From assembly GCA_944380285.1 (NCBI GenBank), contig CALWGZ010000010.1:22098-86097 (forward strand): 64,000 bases of DNA, in the 5' to 3' direction. Each line of letters opens with the position of its first letter. Within the stretch, counting starts at the first letter, position 1. Of the stretch, positions 8,927 through 18,172 are shown piece after piece. Made by a program: the position numbers and the translations under genes. Under the pieces are notes generated by a model. The model searched no databases, was not told where the DNA came from, and saw only the letters and a list, made by a program, of their open reading frames with translations. Source of the stretch: an uncultured Christensenellaceae bacterium (GTDB lineage Bacteria > Bacillota > Clostridia > Christensenellales > UBA3700).

Positions 8927-9919
8927 ATGATAGGTGTAATAATACCGGTCCATAATTCTTCGACGACACTGGACAAGTGCGTGGGAAGCGTCTGTGGACA
9001 GACATACAAAGACATAAAGATTATATTGGTCGAGAACGGATCGACTGACGACTCTTATCAAAAATGCTTGGAGTGGGCGGGGAAAGACGAGCGCATTGTT
9101 GTTTTGCAATCCGAAAAAGGGGTATCCGCTGCAAGAAACAAGGGACTTGAGTATGCCGAGAGTATAGGAGTTGATTATTTTGGCTTTGTCGACAGCGACG
9201 ATTATATCGAAAGCACAATGTATGAAGAATTGTATAAATGCGCGAGTCAAACAGGAGCTGACATGGTATTTTGCAATTTTTATTTTCAAACCGATAATGT
9301 TGTTAAGGAAGTAAAGATCAGTGCTGATTCTGCTCAAAAACTACAAGCCGGAGACGTGTCGCCGTTGATTTGTACAAACAAAAATACTATCATGGGAAGT
9401 GTGTGTCGGATTTTGTTTAAAACGTCTTTCCACGGCTTGGCATTTGATGTAGGAATTAGGTTCAAGGAAGATTTAATTTTTACTGTTCAGGGTTGTTTGC
9501 ATGCGAAGCGCATAGAGACATTAGGAAAAGCGCTGTATCATTACAATGCGCCGCAGACTGGGATAAAGAAGTATTATGGTGATAATATTATTGCCGAAAG
9601 AGAGAATTATTTGCGAACAATGGAGAGAGTGCTGACTACAAACGGGCGCGATGATTTGATCCGCATTGCAAAAGTCAATGAATTGATTGAGATGTTGGGG
9701 CGTTTCGTTCAACATGACGATTATATTCAAGCTATACGGCAATTATATAGCCGTGAGATTTTCAAAAAAGAATGCAGAGAATGGAAGTCTTTCGTATTAT
9801 TTTTGAAACATAGTACTCCTACGTTCAAATCCAAGATATCGGCATGCCTGTTGTATTTCGGGTTGTATAGGTTATATAGGACTTTAATGAAGTTGAGAGC
9901 GAGGAAGAAAAATGGCTGA
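8927..9919 (+). CDS. Glycosyltransferase, GT2 family
   Basis: A GT-A glycosyltransferase of 330 residues. GVIIPVHNSSTTLDKCV opens the fold, ENGSTDDS binds nucleotide, and FVDSDDYIE holds the metal-binding DXD. A basic C-terminus (KLRARKKNG) may associate with the membrane. It sits five bases after the previous gene and overlaps the flippase by eight bases. The donor sugar is unknown. Confidence 0.88.
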   Translation: MIGVIIPVHNSSTTLDKCVGSVCGQTYKDIKIILVENGSTDDSYQKCLEWAGKDERIVVLQSEKGVSAARNKGLEYAESIGVDYFGFVDSDDYIESTMYEELYKCASQTGADMVFCNFYFQTDNVVKEVKISADSAQKLQAGDVSPLICTNKNTIMGSVCRILFKTSFHGLAFDVGIRFKEDLIFTVQGCLHAKRIETLGKALYHYNAPQTGIKKYYGDNIIAERENYLRTMERVLTTNGRDDLIRIAKVNELIEMLGRFVQHDDYIQAIRQLYSREIFKKECREWKSFVLFLKHSTPTFKSKISACLLYFGLYRLYRTLMKLRARKKNG

Positions 9920-11702
9920 AACCATATCAAGGACCAAAAAATCGTTGCGCAACACTGTCTTTGGGATGGCGGGATTGTTTTGCTCTCTCGTAGTGACGTT
10001 TGCGACAAAGTCGGTTTTTGTCAGACTGCTTGGTGCGGAATATAATGGAGTCAACGGACTTTTCAGCAATATATTGCAAGTTCTTAATTTGGCAGAACTC
10101 GGATTTGCAACGTCTGTTGCTTATGCATTGTACAAGCCCTTAAAAGATGGGGATGAGCGCACTACGGCAGCTCTGATGAACTTCTTTGCAAAGATATATC
10201 GTATCATTGCCGTAGTGGTAACTACTGTGGGTTGTTGCTGTATCCCGTTTTTGCAATATCTCATAGCGGAAGACTTATCTGAGCTGTCGTTTTCGTTGAA
10301 CGAACTTCGCGGATACTTTGCGATGTATTTAGCGAGCACCGTGTGCAGCTATCTCTTGGCATATAAACGCACGATTATCACAGCGGATCAAAATAATTAT
10401 TTGGTCACTAACGTCGACAACATTTGTAACATTATGCTCAATGTTGTGCAGATTGCGTTGTTGCTTATATACAAAAATTTCTATGCGTATTTGGCAACAA
10501 TGATCGCAAAGACGATTATCAATAATTTGATCTTGCATTTGATTGCCGGCAAAAAATATCCGTATTTGCGTACATATCGGAAGGAAAAACTCGCCCAAGC
10601 CGAAAAGAGCGCGATATTCAAAAATGTGCAGGCGGCGTTCTTGCATAAAATTGGATCAGTGGTCATTTTTAGCACCACATCGATTATCATTTCCGCTTTT
10701 GTCAGTTTGATCGATGCCGGCAAGTACAGCAATTATGTTATGATTGTAACAGGGGTCAATAACTTTATCAATATTGTTTTCACGTCTGTGACGGCAAGCA
10801 TAGGGAATTTGTGCGTGGATGAGAGCGAAGATCGTCAATACGCCGTATTCAAGAAGGTGCAATATCTCGCTTTGTTCAGCGGAGTGTTTAGCTATATTTG
10901 TTTTGTTGCGCTGTTCAATCCGTTCATTGCCATTTGGGTCGGAGAGGATATGGTCATGTCGATGTGGGTCGTGTTTGCGATTTCTCTCAACGCTATGGTC
11001 GGATATTTGAGAAAGGCGGTCAACACATTTAAGGACGCCAAAGGCATGTTCCGTAATGATTGGTACAAACCCCTTTTGGAGGCTGCGGTCGGCATTGGCT
11101 TGGCGATCGGGTTGAGCTATGTTTGGGGGACGTTCGGCGTTGTGATGGGATATACGCTTGCCACGATCTGTATAGCGGTGCCGGTCGAGAATTGGGTGCT
11201 GTTCAAGCAGGGGATCCATAAACCGTTGACGAGACAGGCGCTCACTTTGATAGTGACGACATTGTTTGCGTTTGCTATGGGCGCCGTTGCGTATTTTGTG
11301 GGAACATTTATTCCTGCCGGGACCGGTTGGAGCGGTGTCGGTTGGTTTGTGTTGAGGTTTGTGTTTGTGGTCGTGTTTGCGGCTGGGGTGTTCATCTTGG
11401 CGACGTGCAGGACGGAGGAATTCAAGTATTATAAGAATTTGGCGGTGACGATCATAAAGAAGATCGTCGGTAAGATCAAAGTCAAACTCGGGAAGAAACA
11501 GCCGGCGGAGGTGTTTCCGGCTATAGACGCAAACGAGCAGAGCATCGAGCAAAATGTCGGCGACGAGAACGGAAGCAAAGAGGAAGCTGAACAGAAAAAA
11601 GAGGATGCCGAGAACTGTGACTCCGAAAAGAGCGAAAATGTGCAGAGCGTCGATAATGACAAGCAAAACGACGGCGGCGGGGATGACGAACAGCGTCGAT
11701 AA
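9912..11702 (+). CDS. Wzx-like oligosaccharide flippase (MOP superfamily) with acidic tail
   Basis: A polytopic membrane protein with about 12-14 helices over residues ~15-505, typical of polysaccharide transporters. These move undecaprenyl-PP-linked repeat units across the membrane. The N-terminus KNTVFGMAGLFCSLVVTF and the VFVRLLGAEYNGVNGLFSN segment fit the family. After the last helix there is a ~85-residue hydrophilic tail very rich in Glu, Asp, Asn and Lys (from about 510), which is unusual for Wzx. It is the last gene of the cluster. Its 3' half moves back towards host base composition. Confidence 0.85.
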   Translation: MAETISRTKKSLRNTVFGMAGLFCSLVVTFATKSVFVRLLGAEYNGVNGLFSNILQVLNLAELGFATSVAYALYKPLKDGDERTTAALMNFFAKIYRIIAVVVTTVGCCCIPFLQYLIAEDLSELSFSLNELRGYFAMYLASTVCSYLLAYKRTIITADQNNYLVTNVDNICNIMLNVVQIALLLIYKNFYAYLATMIAKTIINNLILHLIAGKKYPYLRTYRKEKLAQAEKSAIFKNVQAAFLHKIGSVVIFSTTSIIISAFVSLIDAGKYSNYVMIVTGVNNFINIVFTSVTASIGNLCVDESEDRQYAVFKKVQYLALFSGVFSYICFVALFNPFIAIWVGEDMVMSMWVVFAISLNAMVGYLRKAVNTFKDAKGMFRNDWYKPLLEAAVGIGLAIGLSYVWGTFGVVMGYTLATICIAVPVENWVLFKQGIHKPLTRQALTLIVTTLFAFAMGAVAYFVGTFIPAGTGWSGVGWFVLRFVFVVVFAAGVFILATCRTEEFKYYKNLAVTIIKKIVGKIKVKLGKKQPAEVFPAIDANEQSIEQNVGDENGSKEEAEQKKEDAENCDSEKSENVQSVDNDKQNDGGGDDEQRR

Positions 11703-11841
11703 AGTGCGGGTTTTGTCGAGGGGGATTTTTGTTGGTGAAAAGGCGTTGACTTTGGTGTGAAATGCGTGTAGAATCGAGGCGAGTGGGGTAAAGACCGCAT
11801 TGCAGAGAGCGAGGAGTGGGGCTTAGGGGAGTGTCCGTGGC

Positions 11842-11868
11842 AGAGATGCCGCGGCGTTTCTCTTTTTT
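11842..11868 (+). terminator. possible terminator of the glycan operon
   Basis: An imperfect stem (AGAGA..GCCG with CGGC..TCTCT) is followed by a T-rich run about 140 bases after the flippase stop. The loop is tight, so this is only a candidate. Confidence 0.35.
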
Positions 11869-11892
11869 GGGGAGTTCTTTGAGGCGAAGGAT

Positions 11893-12253
11893 GCGTAAAA
11901 CGGCGGAGCGGGTTTTATCGACGGAGTGAGAAAAACGGCTGAGCGGACGTAAAACGGCGGCGAAGTATTCTTTGCGGGTTGGGAATTTCCCAACCGACAA
12001 GGAGGTCTTCCGAGATGCGGGAAATGCGTAAAACGGCGGAGCGGGTTTTATCGACGGAGTAAGAAAAACGGCTGAGCGGACGTAAAACGGCGGCGAAGTA
12101 TTCTTTGCGGGGTGGGAATTTCCCGACCGGCAAGGCGGTCTTCCGAGGTGCGGGAAATGCATAAAACGGCGGCGAAGTATTCTTTGCGGGTTGGGAATTT
12201 CCCGACCGGCAAGGCGGTCTTCCGAGGTGCGTGAAATGCGTAAAACGGCGGCG
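11893..12253. repeat. tandem repeat tract, 132-base unit with shorter third copy
   Basis: Two copies of a 132-base unit start at 11893 and 12025, followed by a partial copy of ~80 bases near 12159. Every copy contains AAAACGGCGG words, a segment GAAGTATTCTTTGCGGG and a near-palindrome built on TTGGGAA-TTTCCCAA, then GGTCTTCCGAG. It fills most of the gap between the glycan and inositol operons. No convincing coding sequence is seen in 11703-12450. Confidence 0.85.
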
Positions 12254-12456
12254 GCCGTTTGGGTGGAGAGTATGCACAAAACGGCGAATGTCGAAAAAGG
12301 GCGAGAGCGGTTTTGTGTATATTTTTATATTTTTGCATTAGGGGATCGGGATGAAAAACGGGCATTTTTGAGAAAACGGCGGATAGGGGCGTGAAAGCGG
12401 AGAAGGGGCGGCGGAAAGGGGGTATGCACAAAATGCGGTAATTTTTGGGAGAAATA

Positions 12457-12485
12457 TTGACTTGTCGCGCGCGCGAGTGTAAAAT
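12457..12485 (+). promoter_or_regulatory. promoter of the inositol operon
   Basis: TTGACT, 17 bases containing CGCGCGCGCG, then TAAAAT; iolJ begins about 125 bases downstream. A second TATAAT at 12486-12491 lies too far from the -35 box for a standard promoter. The alternating CG spacer could also serve as an operator. Confidence 0.55.
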
Positions 12486-12612
12486 TATAATATAGGGCGA
12501 GCGAAGGCTCGGGCGCGCCGAAGGGAGACGGCGCGGTTTGGAAGTTGCGCACGGGATCGTTCGAGGGGCGGTCCCGAGGCGCGAGAGGCGGTTTGCGCCG
12601 AAGGAGGAAATT

Positions 12613-13449
12613 ATGATCGTCACTACTTCTATTTTGCTGGACCGCGCCGCTCACGGCGGCTATGCGGTGCCGGCACTCAATGTGGACAATTTGGAGAGCG
12701 TCAAAGCCGTGCTCGAAGCGAGCGCGGAGATGAATGCGCCGGTCATCGTGCAGACGATCCCGGCGACTTTGCGCTATGGCGGAGAGGCGACCTACGTCGC
12801 GCTGGTCAACGCGCTGTACGACGGCGGAGCGGACATCGCGCTCCACCTCGACCACGGCGGCGACGAGGAGATATGCGCGCGCTGCGTGGGGTACGGCTAT
12901 ACGTCGGTGATGATCGACGGGTCGGCGCTGCCGTTTGAGGAGAACGTCGCGCTGACGAGCCGCGTCGCAAAGTTCGCGCACCGCGCGTCCGTGTCCGTCG
13001 AGGGCGAGCTCGGCTCGATCGGCGGCAAGGAGGAGACGCAGGGCAAGGTCGTCTATACCGACCCCGACGAGGCGGCGGAGTTCGTCGCGCGCACAGGCGC
13101 GGACAGCCTCGCGATCGGCGTCGGCACCGCGCACGGCGTCTATCACGGCACGCCGCATATCGCGATCGACCGCATCGAGCAGATCGCGGCGAAGGTGCAT
13201 GTGCCGCTGGTGCTTCACGGCGCGAGCGGGCTTTCGGACGACGTCATCGAGGCGGCGATCGCCGCAGGCATTCGCAAGATCAACTTCGCGACTCAATTGA
13301 GACAGGCGTATACCGCCGGCATCAAGAAGGGCTTCGAGCTCTTCCCCGACGCGTTCGACCCAAAAAAATATATGCCCGTCGCGGTGGACGAGATCAAGAA
13401 AGAGGTCAAACGCATCATCGCGCTGTGCGGCGCGGCAAACAGAGGATAG
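12613..13449 (+). CDS. iolJ: Class II aldolase, probably 6-phospho-5-dehydro-2-deoxy-D-gluconate aldolase
   Basis: A zinc-dependent class II aldolase of 278 residues. It would split 6-phospho-5-dehydro-2-deoxygluconate into dihydroxyacetone phosphate and malonate semialdehyde, the sixth step of inositol breakdown. Catalytic Asp80 and zinc ligand His81 are in ALHLDHGG. Other metal and phosphate residues are in GTAHGVYHG, LHGASGLS and KINFATQLR. The true start is the ATG at 12613 behind GGAGGAAATT. The fold is shared with fructose-bisphosphate and tagatose-bisphosphate aldolases. The iol neighbours decide the call, so the substrate is inferred. Confidence 0.85.
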   Translation: MIVTTSILLDRAAHGGYAVPALNVDNLESVKAVLEASAEMNAPVIVQTIPATLRYGGEATYVALVNALYDGGADIALHLDHGGDEEICARCVGYGYTSVMIDGSALPFEENVALTSRVAKFAHRASVSVEGELGSIGGKEETQGKVVYTDPDEAAEFVARTGADSLAIGVGTAHGVYHGTPHIAIDRIEQIAAKVHVPLVLHGASGLSDDVIEAAIAAGIRKINFATQLRQAYTAGIKKGFELFPDAFDPKKYMPVAVDEIKKEVKRIIALCGAANRG

Positions 13450-13490
13450 GTCGAGATATCGACACGGATAGCAAAAAACGGAGAGGAAAC

Positions 13491-14507
13491 ATGCAATACG
13501 TTCAATTCAAGAAAGACGCAAAATTCGATTTGATCGCGATGGGAAGGATCGCGATCGACTTCAACCCGATAGACTACTTCAAGACGCTCGCCGAGAGCAA
13601 GGAGTACCGCAAGTACCTGGGCGGCTCGCCGGCAAACGTCGCGGTCGGTCTGGCGAGGCTGGGTAAAAAAGTGGGCTTTGTCGCGCGCGTGTCCGACGAT
13701 CGATTCGGCGACTATGTGACCGACTTCTTTGCCAAAGAGGGCATAGACGTGTCCCACGTCAAGCGCGCCGAGCACGGCGAAAAATTGGGGCTCACGTTCA
13801 CCGAGATCCTCTCGCCGACAGAGAGCAGCATCCTGATGTATCGCGACGGCATCGCCGACCTCTCGCTCGACCCCTCCGACGTGGACGAGGAGTATATCGC
13901 GTCCGCTAAGGCGCTGCTCATCTCGGGCACCGCGCTTGCGCAAAGCCCGTCGCGCGAGGCGTGCCTCAAAGCGATGCAATTTGCGGAGAAGAACGACGTG
14001 CGCATCATCTTCGACATCGATTACCGCCCCTACAATTGGAAGAGCGCGGATGAGATCGCGGTCTATTACACCGCGGTCGCCGAGCATGCGGACATCATCA
14101 TGGGCTCGCGCGAAGAGTACGACCTCACGCAGGCGATCTCGCTGCCCGGCGCCGACGACGTCGCGACCGCCGCGCATTGGTTCGCGCACAGGGCGAAGAT
14201 CGTCATCATCAAGCACGGCAAGGAGGGCTCCGAGGCGCATACCTGCGACGGAAAGAGATATAAGATCAAGCCCTTCCCGGTCAAGGCGTTCAAGTCGTTC
14301 GGCGGCGGAGACGGCTACGGCAGCGCGTTCCTCTACGGCATGTTCGACGGCAAGGAGATCATGGACTGCCTCGAGCTCGGCTCGGCGTCCGCGTCCATGC
14401 TGGTCGCCGCGCACGGCTGCTCGGAGTTCATGCCCACGCCCGAGGAGCTGACGAAGTTCATCGCCGACGAAAAGAAGCAATACGGAGAAATGGTCGCGCG
14501 CGACTGA
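13491..14507 (+). CDS. iolC: 5-dehydro-2-deoxygluconokinase
   Basis: A PfkB/ribokinase-fold sugar kinase of 338 residues that phosphorylates 5-dehydro-2-deoxy-D-gluconate. The N-terminal GRIAIDF and the substrate loop KYLGGSPANVAVGLARLG are characteristic of IolC. The C-terminal PfkB signature is FKSFGGGDGYGSAFLYG; the first Asp of GGGDGYG is the catalytic base position. The start at 13491 follows GAGAGG. It lies 41 bases after iolJ in the same operon. Confidence 0.93.
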   Translation: MQYVQFKKDAKFDLIAMGRIAIDFNPIDYFKTLAESKEYRKYLGGSPANVAVGLARLGKKVGFVARVSDDRFGDYVTDFFAKEGIDVSHVKRAEHGEKLGLTFTEILSPTESSILMYRDGIADLSLDPSDVDEEYIASAKALLISGTALAQSPSREACLKAMQFAEKNDVRIIFDIDYRPYNWKSADEIAVYYTAVAEHADIIMGSREEYDLTQAISLPGADDVATAAHWFAHRAKIVIIKHGKEGSEAHTCDGKRYKIKPFPVKAFKSFGGGDGYGSAFLYGMFDGKEIMDCLELGSASASMLVAAHGCSEFMPTPEELTKFIADEKKQYGEMVARD

Positions 14508-14524
14508 GCGCAAAGGAGGAAATC

Positions 14525-15295
14525 ATGGCATTCGGATATCCCAAATTCGACAAGGACGGAGTCAAGGTGCTGACCGATATGAACGGCATCAACTCCGACA
14601 TGATGATGGACATCAAGGTCGTCAGGCTCGCCGCCGGCAAGAGCGCGAGCTATCTGCAAAAGGACAAGGAGATCTGCGTGATGCTGACCGAGGGCGAAGT
14701 CGAGTTCTCGGGCGGAGGCGTCTCGGGCAGAGCGGCGCGCAGCGACGTGTACCGCGATCTGCCGGTCACTCTCCACGTCTGCAAGGGCACCGAGGTCACC
14801 GTCAAGGCTTTCGCGGACAGCGAGTTCATCTATGTGTCCACGACCAACGACCGCGAGTTCCCGGCAAAGTTTTATCGCAAAGAGGACGTCATCCGCACGG
14901 TGTCGTGCGAAGGGCTGTGGGAGAATACCGCCGTTCGCGACGTCAACACCGTGTTCGACTTCTCCAACGCGCCGTACAGCAACCTCGTCGTCGGCGAGGT
15001 CATCGCGCGCCAGGGCAGGTGGTGGAGCTATCTGCCGCACTCGCATCCGCAGCCCGAGGTCTATTACTACAAGATGCCGGCGGCGGAGGCGTTCGGCGCG
15101 TGCTTCATCGGCGAGGACGAGCCGCATACCGTCAAAGACGGCAGCGTGGGCTGCTTCCCCGGCGGCAAGACGCACGTCCAAGTCACCGCGCCCGGATATG
15201 AGATGTATTGCTGCTGGATGATCAGGCACTTGCCCGGCAACCCCTGGGACAAGACTCGCATCGTCGACCCGCGTTTCGCGCATTGGGAGAAATAA
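14525..15295 (+). CDS. iolB: 5-deoxy-glucuronate isomerase
   Basis: A bicupin isomerase converting 5-deoxy-D-glucuronate to 5-dehydro-2-deoxygluconate. At 256 residues it matches the family. Metal-binding motifs are visible in LPHSHPQPEVYYYKM and in the later EDEPHTVKDGSVGCFPGGKTH. AAAGGAGG precedes the ATG. It lies 17 bases after iolC and 34 before iolD. Confidence 0.95.
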   Translation: MAFGYPKFDKDGVKVLTDMNGINSDMMMDIKVVRLAAGKSASYLQKDKEICVMLTEGEVEFSGGGVSGRAARSDVYRDLPVTLHVCKGTEVTVKAFADSEFIYVSTTNDREFPAKFYRKEDVIRTVSCEGLWENTAVRDVNTVFDFSNAPYSNLVVGEVIARQGRWWSYLPHSHPQPEVYYYKMPAAEAFGACFIGEDEPHTVKDGSVGCFPGGKTHVQVTAPGYEMYCCWMIRHLPGNPWDKTRIVDPRFAHWEK

Positions 15296-15329
15296 CCCGA
15301 TACATATCGGCAAAAACCGAGAGGGAAAT

Positions 15330-17252
15330 ATGAAGAAAACCATCAAGATCACGGTAGGAGAGGCTGTCGTCCGCTTTTTGGACGCGCAATACGTCTCCTT
15401 TGACGGAGTCGAAAACAAACTCGTGGACGGAGTGTTCACCATCTTCGGGCACGGCTGCGTGCTGGGCGTCGGCGAGGCGCTGTCGATGGCGGAGCACTCG
15501 ATCAAGGTCTATCAGGGCAAGAACGAGCAGGGCATGGCGCAGGTTGCGACGTCGTTCGCAAAACAATGCAACCGCCGCAAGATCATGCCGTGCTTTTCGT
15601 CGATAGGCCCCGGCGCGGCGAATATGGTCACCGCCGCGGGCACGGCGACCGCTAACAACATCCCGCTGCTGCTGTTCATGGGCGACGCGTTCGCGACGCG
15701 TCAGCCCGACCCGGTTCTCCAACAGATCGAGCATCAATACGACCCGTCCGTCACGACCAACGATGCGTTCAAGGCGGTGACGCGCTACTTCGACCGCATC
15801 TCGCGCCCCGAGATGCTGATGCCGTCCCTTCGCAACGCGATCAGAGTGCTTCTCGACCCGGCGCATACCGGCGCGGTCGCGATCGCGCTGCCGCAGGACG
15901 TGCAGGGCGAGGTCTATGATTTCCCGGTCGACTTCTTCGCGAAGAAGGTGACCCCGATTGTCCGTCCCGTCGCTCCCGACGAACAGCTCAAAGCGGTCGC
16001 GGCGGCGATCCGCAAGAGCAAAAAGCCGCTGCTCATCGTCGGCGGCGGAGTCAAGTACAGCGAGGCGGGCGAAGTCGTCGCGGCGTTCTGCGAAAAGTAC
16101 GGCATCCCGTTCTGCGAAACTCAAGCCGGCAAGACGGCGATCGCGTCGTCTCACCCCCTCAACCTCGGCGGTTTGGGCGTGACCGGCAACAGCGCCGCGA
16201 ATACGATCGCCGAAAACGCCGACCTCATCATAGGCGTCGGCACGAGGTTCACCGACTTTACGACCGCGTCAAAGTCGCTGTTCGCCGACACCAAGGTCGT
16301 GACGATCAACGCGTCCGACTTCCATGCGTCCAAGCTGGACGCCGTCAAGGCGGTCGGCGACGCCAAGGCGACCGTCACGGCTTTGGACAGACATTTGAGC
16401 AGATATCACGCCAAATACGACGGCGAGATCGCCACAGCAAAGGACGCGTGGCAGAAGGAGTACGACCGTCTTGCCGCCGCGGAGATAGGCGACGGCTACG
16501 TCCCCGAGATAGACAGCCGCATGCCTGACGCGGTCGACGCGTTCGTCAGGGCGCACGGCGGCGCGATGACGCAGACGCAGGCGATCGCGATCGTTCGCGA
16601 ACATATCGCCCCCGACGCGATCGTCGTCGGTTCCGCCGGTTCGCTGCCCGGAGACCTGCAACGCATGTGGACGAGCGACGTCCGCGACAGCTACAACATG
16701 GAGTACGGCTACTCGTGCATGGGCTACGAGATCGCAGGCTGCCTCGGCAGCAAGATCGCCGAGCCCGACCGCGAATGCTACGCGATGTGCGGCGACGGCA
16801 GCTATTTGATGATGCACACCGAGATGGTCACCGCGGTGCAGGAGGGGCTCAAGATCAATGTGCTGCTCTTTGACAACGCGTCGTTCGGGTGCATAAACAA
16901 TCTGCAAATGGAGCAGGGCATCGACAGCCTTTGCACCGAGCTTCGCTACCGCGACGGCGACAAGCCGATACGCGAGGGAGAGTTCCTCAACATCGACTTC
17001 GCGATGAGCGCGAGGGCGTACGGCTTCAAGGGCTACACCGTCCGCAGCGCGGACGAGCTCGCCGCCGCGCTCGAGGACTCCAAAAAGCAGACCGTCTCCA
17101 CGTTGATCGACATCAAGGTCGCGCCCAAGTCGATGACGCACGGCTACGGCGGATGGTGGAACGTCGGCGTCAGCAACGCGCCGCGCTGCGACAGGCAGAA
17201 AAAGGCGCTCGAAAACAAGAAAAAGATGCTCGCCAAGGCGAGGAAATATTGA
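15330..17252 (+). CDS. iolD: 3D-(3,5/4)-trihydroxycyclohexane-1,2-dione hydrolase
   Basis: A thiamine-diphosphate enzyme of 640 residues that opens the inositol ring to give 5-deoxy-glucuronate. Domain order is the acetolactate-synthase pattern: Pyr domain (residues ~1-190, including the VLGVGEALSMAEH region that holds the activating Glu), a central Rossmann-like domain (~205-350), and a PP domain. The PP domain has GDGSYLMMHTEM plus downstream NASFGCINN, which bind Mg-ThDP. Its stop lies eight bases before the iolE start. Length is normal. Confidence 0.95.
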   Translation: MKKTIKITVGEAVVRFLDAQYVSFDGVENKLVDGVFTIFGHGCVLGVGEALSMAEHSIKVYQGKNEQGMAQVATSFAKQCNRRKIMPCFSSIGPGAANMVTAAGTATANNIPLLLFMGDAFATRQPDPVLQQIEHQYDPSVTTNDAFKAVTRYFDRISRPEMLMPSLRNAIRVLLDPAHTGAVAIALPQDVQGEVYDFPVDFFAKKVTPIVRPVAPDEQLKAVAAAIRKSKKPLLIVGGGVKYSEAGEVVAAFCEKYGIPFCETQAGKTAIASSHPLNLGGLGVTGNSAANTIAENADLIIGVGTRFTDFTTASKSLFADTKVVTINASDFHASKLDAVKAVGDAKATVTALDRHLSRYHAKYDGEIATAKDAWQKEYDRLAAAEIGDGYVPEIDSRMPDAVDAFVRAHGGAMTQTQAIAIVREHIAPDAIVVGSAGSLPGDLQRMWTSDVRDSYNMEYGYSCMGYEIAGCLGSKIAEPDRECYAMCGDGSYLMMHTEMVTAVQEGLKINVLLFDNASFGCINNLQMEQGIDSLCTELRYRDGDKPIREGEFLNIDFAMSARAYGFKGYTVRSADELAAALEDSKKQTVSTLIDIKVAPKSMTHGYGGWWNVGVSNAPRCDRQKKALENKKKMLAKARKY

Positions 17253-17260
17253 GGCGTTTT

Positions 17261-18154
17261 ATGGACGGTAAAAAAGTCAAACTTGCGATCGCTCCGATCG
17301 CGTGGACAAACGACGACATGCCCGACCTCGGCGCGGAGAATACCTTCGCGCAATGCGTGAGCGAGATGGCTCTTTCCGGGTTCAAGGGCTGCGAAGTCGG
17401 CAACAAGTACCCCAAAGACCCCGTCGTGCTCAAACGCGCGCTGGACATGAGGGGATTGAAGATCTGCAATCAATGGTTCTCTTCGTTCGTGCTCACGCAG
17501 CCGATGGAAGAGGTCGAAAAGGCGTTTGTCGCGCAATGCGAGTTCCTGCGCGCGATGGGCGCGGACTGCATCGGCGCGTCCGAACAGAGTTACAGCATCC
17601 AAGGCAAAAAAGACGTGCCCGTGTTCGGGAACAAATACATTATGAACGACGGCGAGTGGAAAAAGTTCGCCGACGGGATGAACAGATTGGGCGCGATCGC
17701 GAAGAGCATGGGGCTCAAACTCGTCTATCACCACCACATGGGCACGGTCGTGCAGACCGCCGAGGAAGTGGACAGGATGATGGAGATGACCGACCCCGAG
17801 GTGTTCGGCTTGCTGTTCGATTCGGGGCACCTCGCCTATTGCGGCGAAGATTCGCTCGCGGTGCTCAAAAAGCACTGTAAGCGCGTAAGGCACGTCCACC
17901 TCAAGGACATCCGTCCGGACGTCGTCGCCGAGGTCAAAGCGAAGGGCAAGTCCTTCTTGGACGGCGTGCGCATGGGCGCGTTCACCGTCCCCGGAGACGG
18001 AGCGATAGACTTTGCGCCGATATTCGCCGAGCTGGACAAGGTTGGCTACGAGGGCTGGATGGTCGTCGAGGCGGAGCAGGACCCCGCCAAGGCGGATCCG
18101 CTCGAATACGCTCTCAAAGCGAGGGCTTACATCAGAGACAAAGCGGGCATTTGA
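17261..18154 (+). CDS. iolE: myo-inosose-2 dehydratase
   Basis: An AP-endonuclease-2-type TIM barrel of 297 residues that dehydrates scyllo-inosose to the trihydroxycyclohexanedione used by IolD. The opening KLAIAPIAWTNDDMPDLG is diagnostic. The metal residues lie in YHHHMGT, LFDSGHLAY, HVHLKDIR and VVEAEQDP. The start is the ATG at 17261, with only a weak GAGG site eight bases after the iolD stop, so coupling is likely. A longer open frame upstream overlaps iolD and is rejected. Confidence 0.94.
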   Translation: MDGKKVKLAIAPIAWTNDDMPDLGAENTFAQCVSEMALSGFKGCEVGNKYPKDPVVLKRALDMRGLKICNQWFSSFVLTQPMEEVEKAFVAQCEFLRAMGADCIGASEQSYSIQGKKDVPVFGNKYIMNDGEWKKFADGMNRLGAIAKSMGLKLVYHHHMGTVVQTAEEVDRMMEMTDPEVFGLLFDSGHLAYCGEDSLAVLKKHCKRVRHVHLKDIRPDVVAEVKAKGKSFLDGVRMGAFTVPGDGAIDFAPIFAELDKVGYEGWMVVEAEQDPAKADPLEYALKARAYIRDKAGI

Positions 18155-18172
18155 CCGCAAAGGAGAAGAAAT

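Noticed and set aside
12457..12612. A possible riboswitch in the iolJ leader.
   Set aside because: The ~120-base leader is GC-rich, but I see no conserved riboswitch core or terminator/antiterminator pair.
11521..12623. Overlapping minus-strand frames through the 132-base repeats encoding repeated Arg/Pro/Ser-rich peptides.
   Set aside because: The peptides merely mirror the DNA repeat, and there is no promoter or ribosome site. Not treated as genes.
18152..18158. TTGACCGC at the iolE stop codon, the same word as the repeat-element starts.
   Set aside because: It runs directly into a ribosome-binding site (AAAGGAG) and no element follows, so it is a coincidence or at most an empty site.
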